Source: an uncultured Verrucomicrobiota bacterium (GTDB taxonomy: Bacteria; Verrucomicrobiota; Verrucomicrobiia; Limisphaerales; CAIMTB01). Taken from it: a stretch of 35,353 nt of DNA. Below, one piece after another: positions 15,318 through 23,392 of this stretch (the first letter of the stretch is position 1; each line of letters opens with the position of its first letter). The translations under genes were made by a program, and so were the position numbers. Below the pieces are notes generated by a model. It did no database searches and was not told where the DNA came from. It worked only from the letters and a program-made list of their open reading frames with translations. The stretch is from assembly GCA_903844265.1 (NCBI GenBank), contig CAIMTB010000360.1, positions 1 through 35,353 of the forward strand. The letters run 5' to 3'.

Positions 15318-16682
15318 ATGCAGCGACCAACGTCCCACACTTGTAATCCCAACCGCCATGACCGTCGCGTGGCCGCCCCTGGACGCGGCATGCTCGCCCT
15401 CGTCCTGGCCGTCGCCTCCAGCTTTCCCCTTTCCTTTCCCGCTTACGCCGCCGATCCATTCGCGATCACCTCGTTGTCCCGGTCCGGAACGCTGACCTGG
15501 ACCCGGGCCCTTGTCCCTGGCATCTGCACGATCGAATCGGCCCCGATTCTCGGCGCGAGCTGGGTTCCTGTCCGGAACGTATTCGCGACACAGGCCGATG
15601 GATCCGCCACATTGCCACCCGATGGAGGCAATGGATTCCTCCGGGTTCGGACCGTCGACATTCCCCCAACGGAATCCGGCTTCAGTCGACTGGTCGCGGC
15701 CTACGGATTTCTGGAGACCCTCGCGGGCAATGGTTCAGGCCAATTGGACGGGACGAGTTACTGGCAGGATGGGTACGAGGGTGGACCCGGAGCCTGGGCA
15801 GCGCTATCGCGCCCGCACTTCGCGATGGCCGACCGGTCAGGCAACATCTACATCGCCGACAAGGGCAGTCATTCCGTCCTTCGCGTCGATACCTCGGGCA
15901 ACATCCACACCCATGCCGGCAGCCACGTCGGAGGTTTCGACGGTGAGGGCCCAGCCCCCGCCACCAGCCTCGCCCTCAATGCACCGAACGGACTCTGGGT
16001 GCGGGCCGACGGAACCGTCTACGTCCTCGACACCAACAACGGTCGCGTGCGCCGCGTCACCACCGACGGAATCCTCTCCACGCTGTTCCTTGTAACGGCC
16101 GACGGATCCGCGCTTGCCGGAGGCCGCAGCGTCTGGGTCAGCGATGACGAATCTCTCTCGTACTTCGGCGCCTTGACCCGGGTGCGCTCGTGGACCCGCT
16201 CAGGAGGCCTGAAGACACTCGCCTCGGGATTCACGGAGCTCGGCGACATCTACGTCGAGACCGCGGACAGCGTGCTGGTCTGTGATCGCGGCGCGAATCG
16301 TGCCTATCGCGTCAATGCAGCCGGCACGAAGACCGTGCTCGCGGGCAACGGCAAGTCGGGCGGCGGCGGCGACGGCTCTCCGGCGTTGGCGACGGGGCTC
16401 TTCGGATTGCGCGGGATCTGGCCCATGCCTACCGGCGGCTATCTCCTGCTCACCCACGACGGCTGCCAACTCTGGTACCTCGACACCGCGGGCATCGTGC
16501 ATCTGCTCCTCAACGGCTCGGGAGGACGGACCCACGACGGCGACGGGTTGTATTTCTACGATCCGTCGGTCCCCAAGATCAGCGAAGGCCGCAGCGTCAG
16601 CCTCGATTATTCCGGCAACATCATCGTGTGCGAAAGCGACTGGGGCTACGTACGCCGCATCCGATTTGAACCGATGCCATGA
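15318..16682 (+). CDS. Secreted NHL-repeat beta-propeller protein
   Basis: The protein has about 454 residues from ATG 15318. A basic N-region and hydrophobic core (MLALVLAVASSFPLSFPAYA) form a signal peptide ending at AYA-AD. The next ~65 residues form a small beta module (LTWT...CTIESAP...WVPV...FLRVRT) resembling the C-terminal module of the SGNH hydrolase at 3512. The rest is an NHL-type propeller with repeats such as SGNIYIADKGSHSVLRVDTSG and DGTVYVLDTNNGRVRRVTTDG, separated by AGNG-type turns. NHL propellers usually bind ligands or proteins rather than catalyse. The start is uncertain: the ORF track begins at 15120, and a GTG at 15369 or ATG at 15390 would also keep the signal peptide. 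It converges with rtcB. Fold certain, function unknown. Confidence 0.88.
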   Translation: MQRPTSHTCNPNRHDRRVAAPGRGMLALVLAVASSFPLSFPAYAADPFAITSLSRSGTLTWTRALVPGICTIESAPILGASWVPVRNVFATQADGSATLPPDGGNGFLRVRTVDIPPTESGFSRLVAAYGFLETLAGNGSGQLDGTSYWQDGYEGGPGAWAALSRPHFAMADRSGNIYIADKGSHSVLRVDTSGNIHTHAGSHVGGFDGEGPAPATSLALNAPNGLWVRADGTVYVLDTNNGRVRRVTTDGILSTLFLVTADGSALAGGRSVWVSDDESLSYFGALTRVRSWTRSGGLKTLASGFTELGDIYVETADSVLVCDRGANRAYRVNAAGTKTVLAGNGKSGGGGDGSPALATGLFGLRGIWPMPTGGYLLLTHDGCQLWYLDTAGIVHLLLNGSGGRTHDGDGLYFYDPSVPKISEGRSVSLDYSGNIIVCESDWGYVRRIRFEPMP

Positions 16683-16723
16683 CCCCGATGGATGGAGCGC
16701 GCCGAAACCTCGGGGCCGCTTGC

Positions 16724-18118
16724 TCAATCCTCCGGTCGCTCCCCCTGCGGCGCCATTTTCACCAACCGCGGATCAAACCGGGCCAGCACTTCAACCAGGT
16801 CCGACTGCGCCGCCATGACTTCGTGGATGTCCTTGTAGACCATCGGCGCCTCATCGATGCCCGCGGAAATCAACGTCACATTCGCCTCGCGCAAGGTCTG
16901 GTTCACCTGCTTCCAGTCGAGTGATTCGGTAGCACGCGTCCGGCTCATGCACCGGCCGGCGCCGTGTGACGCGGAGTTCAGCGAGGCCGGTTGGCCACGA
17001 CCGCGCACCACGAACCCGGGGGAGGCCATCGAACCGGGGATTATCCCCAGAACTCCCTTGCCAGCGGGCGTCGCGCCTTTGCGGTGCACCACCAGGTCGC
17101 GTTCCACGCCATCAACGACGTGCCGTTCTTTCCAGGCGAAGTTGTGGTGGTTCTCAAGGTCAAGCCGCACCCCGGCGCCCAGGACATCGGCGATGTGCCG
17201 ATGGATCAGTGCGTGATTCGCGGCGGCATAGCGTCCCATCAATTCCATCGCAGCCCAGTATTCACGGCCTTCATCGGTGTCGAGCCCAAGCCATGCGAGG
17301 CGTGACAATTCCTTCGGCAACTCCGGGTGCCGCTTCACCGCGAGCCGGCTGTAATGGTCGCACACCGCGGCACCTGTTCCACGGCTCCCGCTATGGCTCA
17401 GCAGCGCGACGTGTTCGCCCGGCTCCAACCCAATCGCCGCATCGGTCACGGTGAGCAGTCCGAACTCGACGAAGTGATTGCCGCTCCCACTCGTCCCCAA
17501 CTGCGCCCACGCCCGATCCTTGTTCTGGCGCGTGATCGGACTCACCGACCAGTCCTCATCCATCACCGCATGAACTCGTCGTTCCTTGAAGGTCGCGCCC
17601 ACGCCGAACCGTGTCTGTCCCTCGATCGCCCGCGCCAGCCGGTCCTGTTTCGAATCCAGGTCCCGCAACGCAAGATCCAGCACGGTCAGCTTCATCCGAC
17701 ACGCGATGTCCACCCCGACGGCGTATGGAATCACCGAGTGGTCCGTGGCAAGGACGCCACCAATCGGCAGGCCATAGCCGACGTGGGCATCCGGCATGAG
17801 CGCACCCGCCACCGAGACCGGGAGCAGACACGCCTTTTCCATCTGCATCACGGCCTCGTGCTCGAGGCCCTCACCCCACTGTCGGTAACGGATCGGGGTC
17901 ACACGCAAGGATTTCGGAGCATCCATCAGCACCCGTGCAAATCCACCACGCAACGGATCGCCAAGGAACCCCCCGGGATCAGCCACGACCGCCGCAACCT
18001 CCTCGGCGATCCGGGTTCGATCACCCCCGGCGAGACAGTAACGGGCGATGAAATCTGTCGCCCGCCCCAGCGCCTCGCCGAGAGGCACTCCCATGCGGAT
18101 GAGGTCGAAACTGTTCAT
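16724..18118 (-). CDS. rtcB: RNA-splicing ligase RtcB
   Basis: This 464-residue RtcB joins RNA ends carrying 2',3'-cyclic phosphate or 3'-phosphate to 5'-OH ends, using GTP and Mn2+. Visible motifs are MPDAHVGYGLPIGGV (residues 108-122), GVDIACRM with metal ligands Asp137 and Cys140, SGSGNHFVEFG (His215), LSHSGSRGTGA (residues 240-250), ENHHNFAWKE, GATPAGKGVLGIIPGSM, and the guanylylated His385 in SHGAGR. All catalytic positions are present. Neither RtcA, an RtcR-type activator nor archease is adjacent. The gene follows metY on the same strand after 69 nt that are almost entirely occupied by an inverted repeat ending three nt from the ATG, and there is no Shine-Dalgarno close to the start. 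Identification is secure; the physiological RNA substrate (tRNA or stress-cleaved RNA) is unknown. Confidence 0.96.
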   Translation of the reverse strand: MNSFDLIRMGVPLGEALGRATDFIARYCLAGGDRTRIAEEVAAVVADPGGFLGDPLRGGFARVLMDAPKSLRVTPIRYRQWGEGLEHEAVMQMEKACLLPVSVAGALMPDAHVGYGLPIGGVLATDHSVIPYAVGVDIACRMKLTVLDLALRDLDSKQDRLARAIEGQTRFGVGATFKERRVHAVMDEDWSVSPITRQNKDRAWAQLGTSGSGNHFVEFGLLTVTDAAIGLEPGEHVALLSHSGSRGTGAAVCDHYSRLAVKRHPELPKELSRLAWLGLDTDEGREYWAAMELMGRYAAANHALIHRHIADVLGAGVRLDLENHHNFAWKERHVVDGVERDLVVHRKGATPAGKGVLGIIPGSMASPGFVVRGRGQPASLNSASHGAGRCMSRTRATESLDWKQVNQTLREANVTLISAGIDEAPMVYKDIHEVMAAQSDLVEVLARFDPRLVKMAPQGERPED

Positions 18119-18120
18119 GA

Positions 18121-18179
18121 GTCTCGTGTCCCGGGTCCCGGGTCGAGAATCTCCAGACTCTAGACCCGAGGCCCGAGAC
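18121..18179 (-). repeat. Imperfect inverted repeat between metY and rtcB
   Basis: GTCTCGTGTCCCGGGTC (18121-18137) and GACCCGAGGCCCGAGAC (18163-18179) are reverse complements at 14 of 17 positions, enclosing a 25-nt centre. The arms are built from short GGGTC/CTCGGG units. It starts 8 nt after the metY stop and ends 2 nt before the rtcB ATG, so it could act as a terminator for metY, a leader structure for rtcB, or be a dispersed repeat. There is no U-tract. Confidence 0.6.
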
Positions 18180-18187
18180 CGCGTGCA

Positions 18188-19477
18188 TCAGCTCGCCGAT
18201 TTCGCGAGCGACTGGTCGATGTCAGCCACGATGTCGTCGATGTGTTCGATGCCGATGCTGAGGCGGACGAGGTCCGGCGTGATGCCGCCCGCGATCTGGG
18301 CTTCATCCGACAACTGGGAGTGCGTGGTCGAGGCCGGGTGGATCGCCAGCGACTTCGCGTCCCCCACATTGGCGAGGTGCGAGATCATCTTGAGATTGTC
18401 GATGAAGCGGCTGCCTGCGGCCGCTCCGCCCTTGATCCCGAAGACCACCATCGAGCCGCCCTTGCCGCGAAGATACTTCTGGTTCTTGGCATGCTCGGGG
18501 CTGTCCGGGAGCCCGGGATATTTCACCCAACCCACTTCAGGATGGCCCTTGAGATGCTGTGCGACGGCGAGGGCGTTCTGGCAGTGACGCTCCATCCGCA
18601 GCGGCAGCGTCTCGATGCCCTGCAGGAACATCCACGAATTGTCGGGCGAGATGCAGGCTCCGAGGTTGCGCAACGGCACGGTACGCATGCGCAGGATGAA
18701 GGCCAGGGGACGCAGCATGTCCGGCAGATCGATGCCCCATCGCAGCCCGTGATAGCTGTTGTCCGGCGTCGTGAAGAGCGGATGCCTGCCGGCGGCCCAG
18801 TTGAACCGCCCTGAGTCCACGACCACACCGCCAATCCCCGTGCCGTGCCCGCCAAACCACTTCGTCAGCGAATGCACCACGACGTCCGCGCCGAAGTCGA
18901 TCGGGCGCGTCAGGTAAGGTGTCGAGAATGTCGAGTCCACGATCAGCGGCACGCCACGCTCGTGCCCGATCTTCGCCACGGCCTCGAGGTCGGTGATCTC
19001 CAACGCCGGATTCGAGACCGTCTCGCAGAACAGGGCGCGAGTCTTGTCATCGATCGCCTTCGCGAAATTCGCAGGATCGTTGGAATCCACGAACCGCACC
19101 TGGATTCCGAGAGAGGGCAGGATGTCGTTGAACTGGGTGTAGGTGCCGCCGTAGAGGTTGCGCGCCGAGACGATGTTGTCGCCGGCCTTGGCGACGTTGA
19201 TGACGGAGTAGAAGACACCGCTTGTCCCGGAGGCGACGCCCAGGCCGGCCGGTTCGGGCGCGCCCTCGAGCAGTGCGACGCGCTTCTCGAGCACGTCGGT
19301 CGTCGGATTCATCAACCGCGTGTAGATGTTCCCGAGCTCGCGCAGCGCGAAAAGATCCGCGGCATGCTCGGTGTTGCGGAAGACGAAGGAGGACGTGCGA
19401 TACACCGGCACCGCGCGGGAGAGCGTGGTTGGGTCGGGCTGGGTGCCGCCGTGGAGGCAGACTGTCTCAATATTCAT
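18188..19477 (-). CDS. metY: O-acetylhomoserine aminocarboxypropyltransferase (sulfhydrylase)
   Basis: This 429-residue PLP enzyme of the Cys/Met metabolism family makes homocysteine (or cysteine) from O-acetyl-L-homoserine and sulfide. Its length is typical of MetY, longer than MetB/MetC (about 390). Sequence evidence includes the N-terminal ETVCLHGGTQPDP, YTRLMNPTTDVLEKRVALLEG, the phosphate-binding SGTSG, the NLYGGTY loop with its conserved Tyr, DSTFSTPYLTRPIDFGAD, and the PLP-binding Lys206 in HSLTKWFGGHG. It is cytosolic. No other methionine genes adjoin; metX is not in the window. A candidate -10 (TAGAGT) lies 11 nt before the ATG; no riboswitch-like leader fits in that space. O-succinylhomoserine sulfhydrylase activity is the main alternative. 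Confidence 0.95.
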   Translation of the reverse strand: MNIETVCLHGGTQPDPTTLSRAVPVYRTSSFVFRNTEHAADLFALRELGNIYTRLMNPTTDVLEKRVALLEGAPEPAGLGVASGTSGVFYSVINVAKAGDNIVSARNLYGGTYTQFNDILPSLGIQVRFVDSNDPANFAKAIDDKTRALFCETVSNPALEITDLEAVAKIGHERGVPLIVDSTFSTPYLTRPIDFGADVVVHSLTKWFGGHGTGIGGVVVDSGRFNWAAGRHPLFTTPDNSYHGLRWGIDLPDMLRPLAFILRMRTVPLRNLGACISPDNSWMFLQGIETLPLRMERHCQNALAVAQHLKGHPEVGWVKYPGLPDSPEHAKNQKYLRGKGGSMVVFGIKGGAAAGSRFIDNLKMISHLANVGDAKSLAIHPASTTHSQLSDEAQIAGGITPDLVRLSIGIEHIDDIVADIDQSLAKSAS

Positions 19478-19488
19478 GCGTGGACCGC

Positions 19489-19494
19489 ACTCTA
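19489..19494 (-). promoter_or_regulatory. Candidate -10 element of metY
   Basis: On the minus strand TAGAGT lies 11 nt before the metY ATG. No good -35 is visible at 16-18 nt, so it is weak alone. It fits the close -10-to-ATG spacing seen at other genes of the window. Confidence 0.3.
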
Positions 19495-19634
19495 GCTGAA
19501 ATCCAATTCCCCGCGCCAGTCGGACCTGTCAGTCGGAGCCGTCGGCGGGTGCAACGAGCTTGGAATTGCATCTTTCCGGCAATCCTGTACCCGTCGTCCT
19601 CGTTCATTAACAAAGCAACTCCTCCTCCAAAGCC

Positions 19635-20906
19635 ATGCCTCTTCCACCTCCTGTCATCTTCGTTCCCGGCATCATGGGAAGTTCGCTCCGCGACGAATAC
19701 CCGGTGTCCCCCGATTCGGTGTGGAACGTCGCCCGGGCCGTGGTGAAGTCGTACGAGCGCATCACGCTGCATCCCGACAACCCGCGTTACGAGATGATCG
19801 AGCCGGCCCGGGTGGTGAAGGACCAGGTGTTCACGCTGTTCTACGAGGAGATCATCGAGGAGCTGCGCCATAATCTTGCCACGTCGCCCGACGAGCCCGT
19901 GCCGGTCTTTCCATTCGCCTACGACTGGCGCCAACCGTTGGCCGACACGCAGTCGCAGCTCGCTGATTTCATCGAGGAAGTCGTGGAGCGCACCCGGCTG
20001 CTCCGTCATTACCATCAGGACGGGTACACCGCGGAGGAGGGCAAGGTGAGCCTGGTGGGTCATTCGATGGGAGGCCTCGTGATCGGCGGCTACATCAAGG
20101 CCAAGGGCATGGACCGCGTGGAGAAGGTGGCCACCCTCGCCTCGCCATTCCGCGGATCGCTCGAGGCCATCGCCAAGACCGCGATCGGTGTCGGCGGATT
20201 CAGCCTGGGCTCCGGCGGCTCCCGCGAGCGCGAGGCGGCCCGCATCACGCCGGCGCTTTATCACCTGCTGCCATCCTTCGAGGACGCGGTGATCGCCGCA
20301 CCCGGGCTTGAGCGGGACATCTTTCTCCCCGCAGCCTGGCAGCCGGGCGTCCTCGACACCCTTGCGCTCTTCATCCAGCGCCATGGCCTTGACGACTCCG
20401 ATCCGAAGGAACAGGCGACCAGGCTGCTTGCCAGGCTCCTCGACCAGGCATGGAAACATCGCACCAGCCTCGAGCGGTTGCGCCTCGCCGATTCGCGGCG
20501 CTGGCTCTGCATCGCGGGCGTCGGAGCCCCCACGCGCCTCGGCGTGGACATCCAGGCCGATGCCGGAGGCAAACCCTTCTTCAACCTCGGGGAACCTGCC
20601 GACGCATGGAAAGCCGACGAACCTTCCGCTGCGACCGGCGACAACACCGTCCCGTTCCCCGGCGCCCGCTGCGCCTTCATCCCCGAGGAACAGGTCGTCT
20701 GCGTCAGTCCGTCCGACTTCGGGCTCTTTGAGTTCAAGGACCGCCTGATCAGCAACCTCGGGTTCCACGGCGCGATCCCGAACATGAATCTCGCCCAACG
20801 CCTGGTGACCGCGCACCTGCTCGGCCGGCCCGCGGCGAAAGGCGGTTCGCCGAGCCCGCTGATCCAGGCCCAGGCATGGGATCCGCCGGTCGCGGGGCTG
20901 AAGTAG
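19635..20906 (+). CDS. LCAT-like alpha/beta-hydrolase (acyltransferase/phospholipase family)
   Basis: This 423-residue alpha/beta-hydrolase has lecithin:cholesterol acyltransferase features. These are an N-terminal FVPGIMGSSLRD strand and oxyanion region, FAYDWRQP (residues 94-101), the nucleophile elbow VGHSMGG with Ser144, LASPFRGS, and a late GDNTVP segment that fits the acidic member of the triad. A His in LGFHGAIPNMN probably completes it. Family members hydrolyse or transfer acyl chains of phospholipids or lipids. No signal peptide or membrane segment is evident at the N-terminus, so it is probably cytosolic, unlike secreted eukaryotic LCAT. The substrate is unknown. It is divergent from metY with a 157-nt gap and converges on the lipoprotein gene with only 8 nt between stops. 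Confidence 0.88.
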   Translation: MPLPPPVIFVPGIMGSSLRDEYPVSPDSVWNVARAVVKSYERITLHPDNPRYEMIEPARVVKDQVFTLFYEEIIEELRHNLATSPDEPVPVFPFAYDWRQPLADTQSQLADFIEEVVERTRLLRHYHQDGYTAEEGKVSLVGHSMGGLVIGGYIKAKGMDRVEKVATLASPFRGSLEAIAKTAIGVGGFSLGSGGSREREAARITPALYHLLPSFEDAVIAAPGLERDIFLPAAWQPGVLDTLALFIQRHGLDDSDPKEQATRLLARLLDQAWKHRTSLERLRLADSRRWLCIAGVGAPTRLGVDIQADAGGKPFFNLGEPADAWKADEPSAATGDNTVPFPGARCAFIPEEQVVCVSPSDFGLFEFKDRLISNLGFHGAIPNMNLAQRLVTAHLLGRPAAKGGSPSPLIQAQAWDPPVAGLK

Positions 20907-20914
20907 ACAGGCTC

Positions 20915-23392
20915 TCAACGGCGCCGTGTGGCGTCCGCAGGTTCCGCTCCCGAGGGCGTGCTGACAAAATCCCAGCGGACAGAATTCCAGTTGAGTGGAA
21001 TTTTCGTCGCGCTGGCCAGCCGTGCCGCGGCCACGTCCCCGGCCTGCACTTCCCCAAAATTCCAGCGCTGACCGCTCGGCGTCTGCCAGCCCCACCAGGT
21101 GATCCGGGGCCAACCCGGCGTCTGTTCACTGCCCGAGGACAACGACTGCACGAGGTGCGTGTTCGGCCCCGGCACGTCCCGTTCCAATCCGAGCACGAAT
21201 GCCGAAGGCGGCCCCGCGGGAATCAACCGCTCGAACCTGGGCGCCTGAGCCGCGCGCAGGACTGCAAGGCAGCTCGCAACCACGCCCGACGGCGGGCCTT
21301 GGAACTGGTCCGGAGTCGCGATCGTCGCCAACCTTTCCGGCGCGGCGCCCAGCAACAACGACTCGAGCCGCACCCACGAGGGGCGCATGCGGGAGTCATC
21401 CGTGAATCGACGGTTGGGTTCCCACCGCCCCTCAAGCGCCACGAATTCGGACCGCACCTCGGCCTGCAGGTGTTCGCGGCAGAAACGCGCGACGTCTAGG
21501 TTCTGGAACCGGACCCATCGGTTCTCGAATTGTCGTCCGCCCGTCGCGGCCGGATAGCGCGGCCCGTCCATCTGCCAGCCCGCGACATCGCCCCAGAGGT
21601 TCGTGAGAAAAACGTCCGTGTCGATCGGCTCCATCGAATGCCAGGGCTGCTGCGCACGGAACCAGGGGGCGCCACATTGCCTGACGTGGAGTTGCACCAA
21701 TTCCCGCGCAAACTCAGCGCACCCGAACGCGTAGGCATCGAGGTCACCGGCGAGATACGCGAGCCGTGCAAACGCCAACGCCGCCGATGCCTCGTCGCCA
21801 GGTTCCGCGATCTGGTCCCGGCCAAACCCGACCCATCGCGTTTGCGCGGCCGTCGTGAACAACCGCCGGATCAATGACCATCGCTCCCGCACCAGTGCGT
21901 GATCGCCCGTGAAATGCGCATACGCCCAGACCGTCTCGAGAAGGTTCGCGCTGAATTTTCCGGCATCATCCAACGTCGTCCACGGCCCGATTCCAGGCCC
22001 CTCGAGGATCCTGTATTTCAGGCCCGATCCGGCGGGAAACTCGCGTTCGACAAAACGCCCGGGCACCAGCACTTCCTCCCGCAGATACCGGCGCAGGACG
22101 ACCACCGCGTTCGATCGGGTGACATCATCGAGATACGGCAGCGCCTTCGCGTACCACGAGTCTCCCATGACCGACCATGAGAGGTTGCCCGGCCCGCCGT
22201 GATCCGGCTGGAACCGGCCGGTCCCCGGAAACCGTTCCCGGGCAACCGCCCGCAGGCGTTGCAGCGCGGCGACCACGATCGGCGGCGCGTTCGAAGACAC
22301 CGGCAACGCCGCGGCTTCGGTCTCGTTCACATACCGCAGGACCGGAAACGTCATGTCGTAGCCATCAGCGTCCGGCACGCCATGGAACGGCCCGTACGGC
22401 GTCGGGATCTCGAAATCGAACGGTGCAGCCGAGAATTCCACCGGGAACCGCGGCCCCTGCTTCAACGCGAGCCCAAGCGTCGGACTGACCGGGGCGATCC
22501 TGATCGGGCGCGTGCCCCATTCGTCCGGGATATCCAGCCAATCGAAGCGCTGCCGAATCGTCACCGAACCCCTCCCCTGATCCACGCGGAGGGTGTCCTC
22601 GCAACGCACCGGAAAACAACGCGTCGCCCCCGCCCAATAACGCAGCCGCGTGAGCGGATCGCGAGCCACGGCGAGCGGCCATTCCCAGGTGAGGAGCTTC
22701 GGGCGCTTCATCCCGCCCGCCGACCCGGAATCACGTGACATGAACTTCCCCGACTTGCCGTCGACGCTCGGATCCTTGAACTCGTGGTCCATCTGCGGCG
22801 GCTTGTAGTAGCCGTACAACGGCATCATCGCGAAATGCGCCGCCGGCCCCACGAACTGCAACTCCACTCCGTTGGTGTTGAACTGCACCCGGGCCGGACG
22901 ACGCTGCAGGAACACCGCCCACGGACTGTCCCAGTTCGTCCACCCGCTCGCCCCAGGGAAACACGCCAGAAGCCAGTTCTCCCTCAATTCCGATCCATTC
23001 ACAACGTCGCCCGGACGCAGGGTCGCGATGCCCGTGGGCGAGGAATACGCCAGGAATGTGGGCCCGCCGAGACCCGTCGAGGCGAGGTCCGCAAACACGC
23101 GGACGCGGCTTTCGCTGCTGCGCCACAACGTCGCCGGAAACAGCTCCGTCTGGATCACGGTCAACGCGGCGTTCGTCGGCAATGACGCAGGCACCGGAAT
23201 CCTGGCAGGCCGCGGCCGCGAAACCTCACCCGCCGACCCGGTCACGAGCTCGCCATATGCGGCAGGCCCAGCCACTTCCGGCGTTCCGGCCCCCCCTCCC
23301 GAACCACATCCCGCGCCCAGCAACAGCCATACAAACGCGAGCGACACGGGGACCATCGCGGCGAAACGAGGGAGCGCGACAACCCTCCTCAT
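20915..23392 (-). CDS. Large lipoprotein of unknown function, possible alpha/alpha-toroid enzyme
   Basis: This 825-residue protein has a lipoprotein signal peptide (VSLAFVWLLLGAGC, lipid-attached Cys29) and a Gly-rich linker. The first half looks beta-rich. The middle and C-terminal parts contain helical segments with aromatic and acidic residues (YAHFTGDHALVRERWSLI, EPGDEASAALAFARLAYLAGD, WHSMEPIDTDVFLTNLWGD) reminiscent of (alpha/alpha)6-barrel glycosidases or lyases. I cannot name the family. It should be anchored in the outer or inner membrane, facing the periplasm or surface. It is the last gene of a three-gene unit: its ATG overlaps the stop of the PQQ-like propeller gene (ATGA), and that gene overlaps the PLP enzyme gene in the same way. 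Coding status is certain; the glycosidase idea is a guess from the pattern of helices. Confidence 0.85.
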   Translation of the reverse strand: MRRVVALPRFAAMVPVSLAFVWLLLGAGCGSGGGAGTPEVAGPAAYGELVTGSAGEVSRPRPARIPVPASLPTNAALTVIQTELFPATLWRSSESRVRVFADLASTGLGGPTFLAYSSPTGIATLRPGDVVNGSELRENWLLACFPGASGWTNWDSPWAVFLQRRPARVQFNTNGVELQFVGPAAHFAMMPLYGYYKPPQMDHEFKDPSVDGKSGKFMSRDSGSAGGMKRPKLLTWEWPLAVARDPLTRLRYWAGATRCFPVRCEDTLRVDQGRGSVTIRQRFDWLDIPDEWGTRPIRIAPVSPTLGLALKQGPRFPVEFSAAPFDFEIPTPYGPFHGVPDADGYDMTFPVLRYVNETEAAALPVSSNAPPIVVAALQRLRAVARERFPGTGRFQPDHGGPGNLSWSVMGDSWYAKALPYLDDVTRSNAVVVLRRYLREEVLVPGRFVEREFPAGSGLKYRILEGPGIGPWTTLDDAGKFSANLLETVWAYAHFTGDHALVRERWSLIRRLFTTAAQTRWVGFGRDQIAEPGDEASAALAFARLAYLAGDLDAYAFGCAEFARELVQLHVRQCGAPWFRAQQPWHSMEPIDTDVFLTNLWGDVAGWQMDGPRYPAATGGRQFENRWVRFQNLDVARFCREHLQAEVRSEFVALEGRWEPNRRFTDDSRMRPSWVRLESLLLGAAPERLATIATPDQFQGPPSGVVASCLAVLRAAQAPRFERLIPAGPPSAFVLGLERDVPGPNTHLVQSLSSGSEQTPGWPRITWWGWQTPSGQRWNFGEVQAGDVAAARLASATKIPLNWNSVRWDFVSTPSGAEPADATRRR

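Noticed and set aside
16683-16715. CCCCGA/TCGGGG inverted repeat in the NHL-rtcB convergent gap
   Set aside because: Only 6 bp with a 21-nt loop and no U-tract; expected by chance in GC-rich DNA.
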